A stretch of 64,000 bases of DNA from Tropicimonas isoalkanivorans (GCF_900112335.1 NZ_FOLG01000002.1:282810-346809), one strand, 5' to 3'; shown: positions 26,265 to 35,077, counted from the first letter of the stretch. Translations and numbers: made by a program. The notes: generated from the letters alone by a model not told the origin.

Positions 26265-27395
26265 TTACAGGGGGTCGATATCGCCCCGCGCCCGCTCCGC
26301 GTGGAACGTCGACTCCCAGGCCGCAAACCGACCCTCAGCGATCGCCTCCCGCATCCCCTGCATCAGCTCCTGATAATAGTGCAGGTTGTGCCAGGTCAGC
26401 AGCATGGAGCTGATGATCTCCTGCGCCCGGAAGACGTGGTGGAGGTAGGCACGGGAGTAGTTGCGGCACGCGGGGCAGGAGCAGCCCTCGTCCAGCGGCC
26501 GCGGGTCCTCCTGGTGGCGGGCGTTCTTGATGTTGACCACGCCGCGGCGCGTAAACGCCTGCCCCGTCCGGCCCGACCGCGACGGCAGCACACAATCCAT
26601 CATGTCGATGCCCCGCTTCACGGCGCCCACGATGTCATCCGGCTTGCCCACACCCATCAGGTAGCGCGGCTTGTCAGCGGGCAGCATGTCCGGCGCGTAG
26701 TCGAGAACCTGGAACATCACCTCCTGCCCCTCCCCCACGGCCAGCCCGCCAACGGCATAGCCGTCAAAACCGATGGCCCGCAGCGCCTCCGCGCTCTCCC
26801 CGCGCAGGTCTTCCTCGTCGCCCCCCTGCTGGATGCCGAAGAGCGCATGGCCCGGGCGATCCCCGAACGCATCGCGCGACCGCGCCGCCCAGCGCATCGA
26901 CAGCCGCATGCTCTCCGCGATCCGCTCATGGGAGGCCGGCAGCGCCGGGCATTCGTCGAAGCACATCACGATGTCGGAGCCAAGCAGCCGCTGAATCTCC
27001 ATGCTCCGCTCCGGCGTCAGCATGTGTTTCGAGCCGTCGATATGGCTGCGGAAACTCACGCCCTCCTCGGTCAGCTTGCGCAGCTCCGCCAGGCTCATCA
27101 CCTGAAAGCCGCCCGAATCGGTCAGGATCGGCCGCTCCCAGTTCATGAATTTGTGCAGCCCACCGAGCCGGTCGATCCGCTCCGCGGTCGGCCGCAGCAT
27201 CAGGTGGTAGGTATTGCCGAGCAACACGTCCGCCCCCGTGGCGCGGACGCTCTCCGGCATCATCGCCTTAACCGTCGCTGCCGTCCCCACCGGCATGAAG
27301 GCCGGCGTACGGATTTCGCCGCGCGGGGTGGAAATGATGCCGGAGCGGGCCTTGCCGTCGGTCATGTGCAGGGAAAAGGAGAATCGGGGTGTCAT
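26265..27395 (-). CDS. tgt: tRNA-guanine transglycosylase
   Basis: A 376-residue TGT that swaps guanine 34 for the queuine precursor preQ1 in tRNAs with GUN anticodons. It has the base-pocket Asp in [31 protein letters not shown], and [16 protein letters not shown] with the nucleophile Asp. The zinc site is formed by [16 protein letters not shown]. The SRSGRTG loop replaces the TRNARNG of many homologs but I believe it is common in this lineage. No queuosine-synthesis genes lie in the window. Confidence 0.95.
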   Translation of the reverse strand: MTPRFSFSLHMTDGKARSGIISTPRGEIRTPAFMPVGTAATVKAMMPESVRATGADVLLGNTYHLMLRPTAERIDRLGGLHKFMNWERPILTDSGGFQVMSLAELRKLTEEGVSFRSHIDGSKHMLTPERSMEIQRLLGSDIVMCFDECPALPASHERIAESMRLSMRWAARSRDAFGDRPGHALFGIQQGGDEEDLRGESAEALRAIGFDGYAVGGLAVGEGQEVMFQVLDYAPDMLPADKPRYLMGVGKPDDIVGAVKRGIDMMDCVLPSRSGRTGQAFTRRGVVNIKNARHQEDPRPLDEGCSCPACRNYSRAYLHHVFRAQEIISSMLLTWHNLHYYQELMQGMREAIAEGRFAAWESTFHAERARGDIDPL

Positions 27396-27457
27396 GGCGC
27401 CCGGTTACGCCAGGCGCGGCGGAAAGCAAAGTCCCGCCGCGCCGCCAGTCGCCCGTG

Positions 27458-27940
27458 TCAGGCGGCCTTCTTGTTCAGGTTGCCCTCGCCAAGGTCGGAG
27501 AGCTTGCGGTCCGCCTCGTACTCCTCGTCGAGCGTCTTCTCGAGAAGCGTGACCGCCTCGTCCATCCCGAGCGACCGCGCCCAGGCGATGAGCGTGCCGT
27601 AGCGGGTCAGCTCGTAGTGCTCCACCGCCTGTGCCGCCGCGATCATGCCGGCGTCGCGGGTCTGATCGTCCTCAGCTTCCTCCATGATCTCCTTGCCTTC
27701 CTCCAGGATCCCCTCGATCGCCTCGCAGGTCACGCCACGCGGCTTGAGGTCAAGGCTCTCGAACACCTTCTCCAGGCGCTCGATCTGGCCTTGCGTCTCC
27801 TCGTGGTGATGCTCAAAGGCCTCCCGCAGTTCCGGCGAGCTCGCCTTGCGCGCCATTTTCGGCAGGGTCTTCAACACCTGCTTCTCGGCATAATAGATGT
27901 CTCGCAGGAAGTGCTTGAACAGTTGTTCCAGGTTCTTCAT
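27458..27940 (-). CDS. Ferritin-like DUF892 (YciE/YciF) protein
   Basis: A 160-residue four-helix protein beginning NLEQLFKHFLRDIYYAEKQVLKTLP, the hallmark of the DUF892/YciE–YciF group. Carboxylate and His residues that could hold a di-iron centre occur in YYAEKQ, FEHHHEET, and VEHYELTRYG. These proteins are linked to stress responses in enterobacteria; their activity is not established. It lies 62 bp upstream of tgt on the same strand. Confidence 0.88.
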   Translation of the reverse strand: MKNLEQLFKHFLRDIYYAEKQVLKTLPKMARKASSPELREAFEHHHEETQGQIERLEKVFESLDLKPRGVTCEAIEGILEEGKEIMEEAEDDQTRDAGMIAAAQAVEHYELTRYGTLIAWARSLGMDEAVTLLEKTLDEEYEADRKLSDLGEGNLNKKAA

Positions 27941-28110
27941 CGTTCGGTGTCCTCACATGTTGCGGGGCGCCTCCCGGCCCTCCCGGTGTGCTTCTTTCAA
28001 CAGGCTCGTGACGGGAAAGTTCCTCGGCGGGGTTCCGCCCATCGGGCGCCGGCGCGGCGCCTTGACCCGCCTGACCTCCGGAGGGTGGACCCGGGCCGCG
28101 AGCTTCCTTA

Positions 28111-28116
28111 TATAAT
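28111..28116 (+). promoter_or_regulatory. Candidate −10 box of the SufT-like gene
   Basis: A perfect TATAAT lies 33 bases upstream of the ATG at 28149. A partial −35 (TGGACC at 28086) is 19 bases further up, so the pairing is suboptimal. Confidence 0.4.
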
Positions 28117-28148
28117 CGGTCAACAATTTCTCCCGAGCAGGAGACGCC

Positions 28149-28511
28149 ATGACCGCCGAAACCGCCCCCATGGAAGGCGAGCCGATGATCCGGCCGTCCA
28201 CGACTGACCACCCGCTCTACGACTCCGTCGTGGAAGCCTGCCGGACCGTCTATGACCCGGAGATCCCGGTGAATATCTACGACCTCGGTCTGGTCTACAC
28301 GATCGACATCAACCCGGAGGCCGAGGTGCGCGTGACCATGACGCTGACCGCACCGGGCTGTCCCGTGGCCGGCGACATGCCCGGCTGGGTCGCGGAGGCC
28401 ATCGAACCCCTGCCCGGCGTCAAGCAGGTCGATGTGGACCTCACCTGGGACCCGCCCTGGGGCATGGAGATGATGTCCGACGAGGCCCGCCTCGAACTCG
28501 GCTTCATGTGA
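28149..28511 (+). CDS. MIP18/DUF59 protein, SufT-like Fe–S assembly factor
   Basis: A 120-residue protein with the DUF59 (MIP18) core: RTVYDPEIPVNIYDLGLVYTI, then TMTLTAPGCPVAGDMPGWV, with the conserved Cys in the APGC motif. SufT proteins of this type help mature Fe–S proteins. The first 25 residues (TAETAPMEGEPMIRPS) are an unconserved lead, and an internal ATG at 28185 could be used. A related Fe–S carrier (IscA type) is encoded at 30093 on the same strand. Confidence 0.85.
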   Translation: MTAETAPMEGEPMIRPSTTDHPLYDSVVEACRTVYDPEIPVNIYDLGLVYTIDINPEAEVRVTMTLTAPGCPVAGDMPGWVAEAIEPLPGVKQVDVDLTWDPPWGMEMMSDEARLELGFM

Positions 28512-28584
28512 CGCCCCTGTAAAGCATTTTCGCTTTCCTGTGCGACAGGCATGCGAATTTACTTGCGCAAACACGAGCCATCCG

Positions 28585-28613
28585 GCATGATGTCTCTCGA
28601 AGAGGCATCATGC
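28585..28613 (+). promoter_or_regulatory. Palindrome overlapping RBS and start codon of the SatD-like gene
   Basis: Arms GCATGATGTCTCT (28585–28597) and AGAGGCATCATGC (28601–28613) are complementary over 13 positions with one T·G mismatch, around a 3-nt loop CGA. The right arm contains the Shine–Dalgarno-like AGAGG and the ATG at 28610. In mRNA it would form a 13-bp hairpin (one G·U) hiding the start; in DNA it is a 29-bp operator-like dyad. Confidence 0.6.
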
Positions 28614-29230
28614 GTATCGCGGTCCTGACCGGAGACATCGTCGAATCCACCGCCATGCCGGCCGACCGGCAGGAGGCGGTTATCGTCGCCCTGCAAACGG
28701 CCTCCCGCGATGCGGCGGACTGGCAGGGCGCGGACCTCCGCTTCACCCGGCAAAAGGGGGACGGCTGGCAGCTTGTGCTGACCCGCCCCCGCCTGTCCCT
28801 GCGCCTGTCGCTCTTCCTCCAATCGGCCGTGCGCGCGCTTGGCAAGGGCCTCGCCACCCGGATCTCCATTGCGGAGGGAGAAGGCGCCGTGCCCGCGGGG
28901 CCAGACCTCAACAGCGCCACAGGCCCCGTATTCGTCGCCTCCGGCCGCGGCCTCGACGCGCTGGAGGGTGACGTGCGCTTTAGGCACGCGTCGGGCGGCC
29001 CGCTTGCCGCCGCCGTCGGCCTCGCCGATCACATCAGCCAGGACTGGACCCCGCCGCAAGCCCGGGCCATCCACCCGATGCTCACACCGTTCGACCCGCC
29101 CCGCCACAGCGACGTGGCCGATCACCTCGGCATTTCGCGCCAGGCCGTCTCGCAAGCGCTGGACGCCGCCGGCTATGGCCCCTTAAGCACTGCCCTGACA
29201 AACATCGAAACCGCCGGGACAGGCAACTGA
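28610..29230 (+). CDS. SatD-like protein with C-terminal helix-turn-helix
   Basis: A 206-residue protein opening with VLTGDIVESTAM. A QKGDGWQLVL segment near 48 is reminiscent of the SatD family and of small nucleotide-cyclase-like folds. Near the C-terminus VADHLGISRQAVSQALDAAG (about 169–188) is a clear helix-turn-helix, so it probably binds DNA. SatD was named in the Streptococcus secretion-and-acid-tolerance locus; its biochemical role is not known. It is followed 71 bp later by a DUF3307 membrane protein, a pairing I have seen before. A palindrome covers its start, suggesting autoregulation. No catalytic residues can be assigned with confidence. Confidence 0.72.
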   Translation: MRIAVLTGDIVESTAMPADRQEAVIVALQTASRDAADWQGADLRFTRQKGDGWQLVLTRPRLSLRLSLFLQSAVRALGKGLATRISIAEGEGAVPAGPDLNSATGPVFVASGRGLDALEGDVRFRHASGGPLAAAVGLADHISQDWTPPQARAIHPMLTPFDPPRHSDVADHLGISRQAVSQALDAAGYGPLSTALTNIETAGTGN

Positions 29231-29301
29231 TTTGACTTGCATAGACAAAACGCAACCCCTCCGGCTTGCCCCAGAACCCGCCGGGCTGCGGACAAGCTGA
29301 C

Positions 29302-30039
29302 GTGACCGAGACCCTCAGCGCCCTGCTGCTGGCCCATGCGCTCGCGGACTTCGTCTTCCAGACCGGCTGGATGGTGACGAACAAATCGCGGCCCCACGTG
29401 CTGCTGCTGCACGGCGCCATCGTCTTCGCGCTTGGCTTGCTGGCGGTCGGCCAGTTCTGGGCGCCCGTGATCGGCGTGCTGGCCCTGCTCCACATCGCGA
29501 CGGACGCGCTCAAGCTCCGCTTCGGCGACGACGGCCTGCGCGCCTACCTTCTGGATCAGGCCGCCCATACGGTCGCAATCCTCGCCGTCGCGCTGATCGC
29601 CCCTACCCTGTTTCAGGACGGCTGGTGGCCCGGCCTCCTGCCGGACCCCTACGATCCGTGGCTCCCGACCGCCATGGCCTGGGTCGCGGGCATGATCCTC
29701 GCCGTCCGGGCGGGCGGATTCGCGGTGGCCAAGCTGCTCGCGCCTTATGCGACCTTCTGGAACCGCTACGCCGTCTTTTCCGGCAGCCTGCCGAACGCCG
29801 GCCGGATGATCGGGGAACTCGAGCGCGGGCTTACCTACGTCCTCATCACGGCCGGCCAACCCACCGGCGTCGCCTTCCTCATCGCGGCCAAATCCGTCCT
29901 GCGGTTCAACGCGACGAAGGACGACCGCAAGATCGCCGAATACGTCATCATTGGCACGCTGGCCTCCGTCGGCTGGGCCCTGCTCGTCGCGTTCGCCGCA
30001 CATGCCCTCATTGGCAGGCTGATCGTGGCAGCCCCTTGA
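29302..30039 (+). CDS. DUF3307 polytopic membrane protein
   Basis: A 245-residue protein with about six or seven hydrophobic segments, beginning TETLSALLLAHALADFVFQTGWMV. The LLLAHALADFVFQ motif is characteristic of DUF3307. GTG 29302 places this motif at the N-terminus; a TTG at 29266 would add twelve polar residues. Loops are short, and conserved-looking Asp/His residues lie in LLHIATDALK and YLLDQAAHT. No transport or enzyme activity is known. The upstream gap contains an ACTTGC-N4-ACA word also present upstream of the SatD-like gene. Confidence 0.8.
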   Translation: MTETLSALLLAHALADFVFQTGWMVTNKSRPHVLLLHGAIVFALGLLAVGQFWAPVIGVLALLHIATDALKLRFGDDGLRAYLLDQAAHTVAILAVALIAPTLFQDGWWPGLLPDPYDPWLPTAMAWVAGMILAVRAGGFAVAKLLAPYATFWNRYAVFSGSLPNAGRMIGELERGLTYVLITAGQPTGVAFLIAAKSVLRFNATKDDRKIAEYVIIGTLASVGWALLVAFAAHALIGRLIVAAP

Positions 30040-30092
30040 GCGAAACCCGCCGAGCGCCTAGATTGATACCCGACCAAAAGGATCGGACCCGC

Positions 30093-30464
30093 ATGTTCTC
30101 CATTCCCGGCAAACAGGCCGTCACCCTCACGCCCCGCGCGGCAACGCATATTTCCAAGCTGATGGCCCGCGAAGGGCATCAGGGGCTGCGCCTTGGGGTG
30201 AAGAAGGGCGGATGCGCCGGCATGGAATACACCATGGAATATGCGCGCACCGTGGACCCGCTGGACGAAGTCGTCGAACAGGACGGCGCGCGGGTGATGA
30301 TCGCCCCCATGGCACAGATGTTCCTGTTCGGCACCGAGATCGACTACGAGGTGTCGCTGCTGGAATCCGGCTTCAAGTTCCGCAATCCCAATGTCACCGA
30401 AGCCTGCGGTTGCGGCGAGTCGATCAAGTTCGACGAGACCCTCACACCGGGCGGGCCGGCCTGA
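30093..30464 (+). CDS. A-type Fe–S carrier (IscA/SufA/HesB family)
   Basis: A 123-residue A-type carrier that accepts Fe–S clusters or iron and passes them to target enzymes. It has LTPRAATHISKLM at the start, Cys41 in KKGGCAGMEY, and Cys105/Cys107 in EACGCGES, the three ligands expected. The ATG at 30093 follows a GGATC-rich leader with a weak ribosome-binding site. It converges with a small Arg-rich frame that overlaps its last 23 bases. No suf or isc operon is adjacent. Confidence 0.92.
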   Translation: MFSIPGKQAVTLTPRAATHISKLMAREGHQGLRLGVKKGGCAGMEYTMEYARTVDPLDEVVEQDGARVMIAPMAQMFLFGTEIDYEVSLLESGFKFRNPNVTEACGCGESIKFDETLTPGGPA

Positions 30465-30660
30465 ACCGCCCCTCCGGGCAGGCCGCAAACCGTTCCTTCC
30501 GACGACCGAAAAGCGTGGCACGCAAGCGCAGCCACCCGCGGCGGCGGCGCCATTTTTCCCGGCTTTCGATGCGCGCGCGGATAAGTTCCGCCTCGCTGCG
30601 GCGGCGGTCGTCCGCAGGCCACAGGTCGCAGTCCGGGGCCTTCAGCGGTTGCAGAATCAT
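30442..30660 (-). CDS. Small Arg-rich protein, candidate gene
   Basis: A 72-codon frame starting MILQPLKAPDC with AAAGGAA nine bases upstream of its ATG. The middle is very basic and helical (ESREKWRRRRGWLRLRATLFGRRKE). It is divergent from the LysR-type regulator, with 92 bases between the starts, and its end overlaps the Fe–S carrier gene by 23 bp. The good ribosome-binding site and divergent position favour a real gene; the lack of a known family and high Arg content, which chance frames also show, argue for caution. Confidence 0.42.
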   Translation of the reverse strand: MILQPLKAPDCDLWPADDRRRSEAELIRARIESREKWRRRRGWLRLRATLFGRRKERFAACPEGRFRPARPV

Positions 30661-30752
30661 GGGATGTTCCTTTCAGTTCCGATACCCGGTAGGATTGGAT
30701 CACCTTTTGGCTCCCACGTTCATTGGTTCCCTTCGCAATCTCGCTTTCAGAA

Positions 30753-31601
30753 ATGAAACCCCCGCCCAGCCTCGATGACCTCTCCCTTTTCCTCCGTGTC
30801 GCCGATGCGGGCTCGCTCAGCGCGGCATCGCAGGCATCCGGCGTAAGCCTTCCGACGCTCGGTCGGCACATGACGCGGCTGGAGGCACACCTCGGCCGCC
30901 GCCTGTTCCTGCGCGGGGCCAAGGGCTATGCCCTCACCGCCGAAGGGCGCGCCCTCGCGGAGGAGGCGCTGGCGCTCCGGGCGGCGGAGGAGCGCATCCA
31001 TCGTTGGCGCGACGGCGGTAGCCGCGCTGTGCGCGTCCGCATAACGGCAGGCAACTGGACCTCGCGTTTCCTCGCCCGGCACATCGCGCGCTTCTGGTCT
31101 GCGGACGCCCCCTGGGTGCCGGAGTTCGTGGCCTCCAACCGCAACGTGGACATCGCCCGGCGGGAGGCCGACATCGGCATCCGCAACCGCCGCCCGGAGC
31201 AGGACTGGATGGCCGGCCGCCGCACGCTCCGCATCGACTACGCCGAATATGGAACGGACCCTGCTGTCGCAGGCTACATCACCCTGCGCCGCGACGGCCC
31301 GACCACGCCATCGGAACGCTGGCTCTGGCGCACCCGTGCCGAGCAGGTCGTGATGCAGGCGAGCGATGCCCGCCTCGCGATGGATCTCGCGACCTCCGGC
31401 GCGGGCCGGGTCATCCTCCCGACCTTCGTGGGCGATGCCGAACCGGCCCTCCGGCGCCTCTCCCCGCCCATCGCCGAAATCTCTCACGAGGAATGGCTGG
31501 TCAGCCACCACGAGGCTCGCAACGATCCCCCCGTACGCGCCGCGCTGGACGCGCTGACCCGCGTGCTGACCGACCGAGATCTCCGCCCCGCTCCCGTCTG
31601 A
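30753..31601 (+). CDS. LysR-family transcriptional regulator
   Basis: A 282-residue LysR-type regulator with an N-terminal winged HTH (SLDDLSLFLRVADAGSLSAASQASGVSLPTLGRHMTRLE). A short effector domain follows. The SLPTLGRHM recognition helix departs slightly from the common SQPAVS pattern. The ATG at 30753 is embedded in TTTCA-GAAA-TGAAA (30745–30758), an inverted repeat that could be its own operator; an upstream TTG start is less likely. The divergent Arg-rich frame is its closest candidate target, but nothing identifies the effector. Confidence 0.85.
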   Translation: MKPPPSLDDLSLFLRVADAGSLSAASQASGVSLPTLGRHMTRLEAHLGRRLFLRGAKGYALTAEGRALAEEALALRAAEERIHRWRDGGSRAVRVRITAGNWTSRFLARHIARFWSADAPWVPEFVASNRNVDIARREADIGIRNRRPEQDWMAGRRTLRIDYAEYGTDPAVAGYITLRRDGPTTPSERWLWRTRAEQVVMQASDARLAMDLATSGAGRVILPTFVGDAEPALRRLSPPIAEISHEEWLVSHHEARNDPPVRAALDALTRVLTDRDLRPAPV

Positions 31602-31702
31602 ACCCGCCGCCCCACCAAAGAGCCGCGCCCCGCAGACCTTGACGCTGGCCCCTGCCCCTGCAAATTGGCGCCGACCCAATTGCCCACACGGAGGGACGAC
31701 CC

Positions 31703-32452
31703 ATGGCGCAGAAACTTGCCGCCGGAAACTGGAAGATGAACGGCACTGAGGCCTCGCTGGCCGAGATCGACAAGATGCTCGCGGCCTATCCCGAGCCCGG
31801 CTGCAAGGTCCTGATCTGCCCGCCCGCCACGCTCCTCGACCGCCTCAGCACCCGCATCGGCGACGGCCCCATCGCCACCGGCGCGCAGGACTGCCACATG
31901 AAGGCCAGCGGCGCCCACACCGGCGACATCTCCGCCGACATGATCAAGGACGCCGGCGGCACCTACGCCATCCTCGGCCACTCCGAACGCCGCACCGACC
32001 ACGGCGAGTCCGATGAGGTCGTCAAGGCCAAGTCCGCCGCCGCCGTCGGCGCGGGCCTGATCGCCGTCGTCTGCGTCGGCGAGACCGAAGCCCAACGCGA
32101 CGCCGGCCAGACGCTCGACGTCGTGGGCACGCAACTCGCCGGCTCGGTGCCGGACGACGTGACCGGCGAGACGCTCGTGGTCGCCTACGAGCCGGTCTGG
32201 GCCATCGGCACCGGCCGCGTGCCGACCATCGAACAGATCGCCGAAGTGCACGACTTCATCCGCGAAAAACTGGTGGACCGCTTCGGCGCCGAAACCGGCA
32301 ACGCGGTCTCCCTGCTCTACGGCGGCTCCGTGAAGCCCTCGAATGCGGCAGAGATCTTCGCCGTTGCCAACGTCGACGGCGCCCTCGTGGGCGGCGCCTC
32401 GCTGAAGGCCGACGACTTCGGCGCCATCATCGACGCCCTGCAATCGGCCTGA
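31703..32452 (+). CDS. tpiA: Triosephosphate isomerase
   Basis: A 249-residue TIM-barrel enzyme interconverting dihydroxyacetone phosphate and glyceraldehyde 3-phosphate. Catalytic residues are visible: Asn9/Lys11 in GNWKMNG, His93 in LGHSERR and Glu163 in [11 protein letters not shown], with the phosphate loop YGGSVKP. The start follows GGAGGGACGACCC. It lies 13 bp upstream of the ferric-iron permease gene on the same strand, so the two may share a transcript despite unrelated functions. Confidence 0.97.
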   Translation: MAQKLAAGNWKMNGTEASLAEIDKMLAAYPEPGCKVLICPPATLLDRLSTRIGDGPIATGAQDCHMKASGAHTGDISADMIKDAGGTYAILGHSERRTDHGESDEVVKAKSAAAVGAGLIAVVCVGETEAQRDAGQTLDVVGTQLAGSVPDDVTGETLVVAYEPVWAIGTGRVPTIEQIAEVHDFIREKLVDRFGAETGNAVSLLYGGSVKPSNAAEIFAVANVDGALVGGASLKADDFGAIIDALQSA

Positions 32453-32465
32453 TAGAACGGCTCGC

Positions 32466-34154
32466 ATGAGCGCCCGCCCCTCCGCCCTCGCCGAACGCTT
32501 CGCGACCGGCCTCCTGCGCGGGGGGGCGATCGTCGTCGCCGCCCTCTGCCTGCTGCCCATGGCAGCGGTCCTGGTCGCGGCCCTCCTGGGCTCGACCGAC
32601 ACCCTCCGCCACCTCGCCGACACCGTGCTCTGGCGCTACTCCGCCACCACGCTGCAACTGGTGCTCATCGTCGCCGCCGGCACGGCCGCCATCGGCACCG
32701 GCGCGGCCTGGCTCGTCACCATGACGCGCTTCCCAGGCTCCCGCATCTTCGAAATCGCCCTCGCCCTGCCGCTGGCCTTCCCGGCCTACGTCATGGGCTA
32801 CGCCTACACCCACTTCCTCGACCACCCCGGCCCCGTCCAGACCCTCCTGCGGGACGTCACCGGCTGGGGCCCCCGCGACTACTGGTTCCCCGAGGTCCGC
32901 TCCGTCACCGGCGCGGCGGTGATGCTCATCCTCGTCCTTTACCCCTACGTCTACCTCCTGGCCCGCGCCGCGTTCCTCCAGCAAAGCGCCACCGCCTTCC
33001 TCGCCGCCCGCGCCCTTGGCCGTGGGCCCTGGACCGCCTTCTTCCGCGTCAGCCTGCCCATGGCGCGGCCCGCCATCGCCGGGGGCGTGCTGCTGGCGGT
33101 GATGGAGACCATCGCGGACTACGGCACGGTCTCCTATTTCTCCGTCCAGACCTTCGCGACCGGCATCTACACAAGCTGGTTCACCATGGCCGACCGCGCC
33201 GCCGCCGCCCAGCTCGCGCTCTGCCTGCTCTCCGTCGCCCTGCTGCTGGCCCTGGCCGAACGGCTGCAACGCGGCGCGGCCCGCCACCACGGCGCCGGCA
33301 AGCGCTTCGAACGCCTGCCGCCGACCACCCTCACCGGCGCCGCAAAATGGGCAGCCCTCGCGGTCTGCGCCGCACCCGTCCTCTTCGGCTTCGCCCTCCC
33401 GGTGACGCTGCTCTTCACAATGGGGCTCGGCTCAGAGCAATCGCTGCTCTCGCCCCGCTACCTCGCCTTCACCCGCAACACCATCATCCTTGCCGGCACC
33501 GCCTCCGTCCTGACGGTGCTCGCAGCCATCCTGGTCGGCTTCCGCCAGCGCCTCTGGCCCGGGCGCACCTCCTCCGGCGCGGGCCATATCGCCCGGATCG
33601 GCTACGCCGTGCCCGGCGGGGTGATCGCGGTCGGCCTGCTGGTGCCGTTTGCAGCCATCGACAACGGCCTCGACGCCTGGATGCGGCAGACGTTCGGCCT
33701 CTCCACGGGGCTGCTTTTCACCGGCTCCATCTGGCTGCTGGTCTGCGCCTACCTCGTCCGCTTCCTCGCCGCCGCGCTGAACGCCTATGACAGCGGGCTC
33801 GGCACGGTGCACCCGAACATCGACGCGGTCTCGCGCACCCTCGGCACGCCGCCCCTGACAATGCTGCGCCGCATCCACCTGCCGATCCTGCGCCCGTCCG
33901 TGCTGACGGCTCTCCTGATCGTTTTCGTCGACGTGATGAAGGAACTGCCCGCCACCCTCATCATGCGCCCCTTCAACTTCGACACGCTCGCGGTGCAGGC
34001 CCACCGCCTCGCTTCCGACGAACGTCTCGAAGGGGCCGCCGTCCCGAGCCTCGTCATTGTCGCCGTGGGCCTGCTGCCGGTGATCCTCGTCTGCCGCTCG
34101 CTCGGCGCCCAGCGCTCCCGCGTCTACGGCCCCGCGCCGGTGGCGGCGGAATAG
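32466..34154 (+). CDS. Ferric-iron ABC transporter permease (FbpB-like)
   Basis: A 562-residue permease with two fused binding-protein-dependent transport domains, about twelve membrane helices in total. Each half has an EAA-type loop: AARALGRGPWTAFFRVSLPMARPAI near residue 190 and SRTLGTPPLTMLRRIHLPILRPS near 460. This double arrangement is typical of FbpB/FutB-type ferric-iron importers. The likely partner is the ferric-binding protein at 35613–36644, on the opposite strand. No ATPase subunit is encoded nearby, so it must be supplied from elsewhere. Spermidine- or thiamine-type permeases share the fold but usually lack this pairing. Confidence 0.85.
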   Translation: MSARPSALAERFATGLLRGGAIVVAALCLLPMAAVLVAALLGSTDTLRHLADTVLWRYSATTLQLVLIVAAGTAAIGTGAAWLVTMTRFPGSRIFEIALALPLAFPAYVMGYAYTHFLDHPGPVQTLLRDVTGWGPRDYWFPEVRSVTGAAVMLILVLYPYVYLLARAAFLQQSATAFLAARALGRGPWTAFFRVSLPMARPAIAGGVLLAVMETIADYGTVSYFSVQTFATGIYTSWFTMADRAAAAQLALCLLSVALLLALAERLQRGAARHHGAGKRFERLPPTTLTGAAKWAALAVCAAPVLFGFALPVTLLFTMGLGSEQSLLSPRYLAFTRNTIILAGTASVLTVLAAILVGFRQRLWPGRTSSGAGHIARIGYAVPGGVIAVGLLVPFAAIDNGLDAWMRQTFGLSTGLLFTGSIWLLVCAYLVRFLAAALNAYDSGLGTVHPNIDAVSRTLGTPPLTMLRRIHLPILRPSVLTALLIVFVDVMKELPATLIMRPFNFDTLAVQAHRLASDERLEGAAVPSLVIVAVGLLPVILVCRSLGAQRSRVYGPAPVAAE

Positions 34155-34209
34155 GCTCGGCTTGGAAAACCAGACCGCCGGCGCTCCCGGCCAGCCGCAA
34201 CCAATCGCG

Positions 34210-34262
34210 CGCCCACCACAAAGTGTGGCCCGGACGACCAGCCCGGGCCGCGCCCGACCCTT
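34210..34262 (+). repeat. Partial repeat copy C
   Basis: CGCCCACCACAAAG, then a close copy of the first ~40 bases of the 151-bp repeat (CCCGGACGACCAGCCCGGG, then CCGCGCCCGACCCTT). It matches the sequence upstream of and into copy B and then diverges. Confidence 0.7.
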
Positions 34263-34488
34263 CTCTCACAGCAAAATGAGACGAACATCGCCGCCAGCAT
34301 TTTCGGGGCTGCAGGCATAGCGAAGGCACGTTTGGCCCACGCAACCAGAGCGTCTAGGCGGCGAGACGCAAAGCGAACCAACGCGTCTCCTAAAACTAAG
34401 CACAGCACAGTCCAAGCCGGACCCTGCCCTTCAAACCCTCGCAAGTTGCCCAGACGAAGGCCTCCCTGCATCTCGCTCCCAACAGCGA

Positions 34489-34639
34489 TTGGCCCGGGCG
34501 ACCAACCCGGGCCGCGCCCGACCCTCCCCCCGGGAGGGCGCTTTGCAACCTCTGAGAATGCTCGACCGTCAGAGTGGATTTCACTATAAATCACACCGAC
34601 CCGGCGTCTCGAGGCGCCCACCCAAAGTCGGGCGCGTCC
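34489..34639 (+). repeat. 151-bp structured repeat, copy A
   Basis: Aligns without gaps to 34873–35023, differing at about 10 of 151 positions. It starts TTGGCCCGGGCGACC and ends GTCGGGCGCGTCC. It contains GGCCCGGG/CCCGGGCC and CCCTCCC-CCC-GGGAGGG hairpins at the left and a GCGCCC/GGGCGC dyad at the right, separated by an A/T-richer middle with TATAAATCACACCGA. Confidence 0.9.
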
Positions 34640-34872
34640 CTTCTCTCGCCAATCACATCAAACGCCCACCGTCGTGCGACCTCTAGGGAGCCGGTTCATA
34701 GGCTGAACGCGCCCGCGGCCCCGCAAACCCGAGAGGCCGCGTGCCGCAATGGTCGAAATGAGCCAACGCGCCACTCACGACGAAGCCCAGCGCAAATCAC
34801 GCCAGCCCCTTACCGAAGCAATGCTCGTCGACCCCCCGCAAACTTCCCCCTGCATCTCGCCCACCACAAAGC

Positions 34873-35023
34873 TTGGCCCGGGCGACCAGCCCGGGCCGCG
34901 CCCGACCCTCCCCCCGGGAGGGCGCCTTGCAACCTCTGAGAATGCTCGACCGTCACAGTGGATTTAATCATAAATCACACCGATCCGGCGTCCCGAGGCG
35001 CCCACCCAGGGTCGGGCGCGTCC
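34873..35023 (+). repeat. 151-bp structured repeat, copy B
   Basis: Second full copy, in the same orientation, 384 bp from copy A. The left dyad is a perfect 9-bp GGCCCGGGC/GCCCGGGCC. CGCGCCCGACCCT near the left end is fully complementary to AGGGTCGGGCGCG at the right end, so the ends could pair over 13 bp. Upstream similarity extends to CCCTGCATCTCGC in both copies. Confidence 0.9.
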
Positions 35024-35077
35024 GTCAAGAAAAGCCGTTGCAATTGATGGCACGACAAATTGGACCGAACGAGCGCC

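Noticed and set aside
32453-34154. Possible thiamine or spermidine permease identity for the double permease
   Set aside because: The fused two-domain form and the facing ferric-binding protein fit an iron importer better, although the fold is shared.
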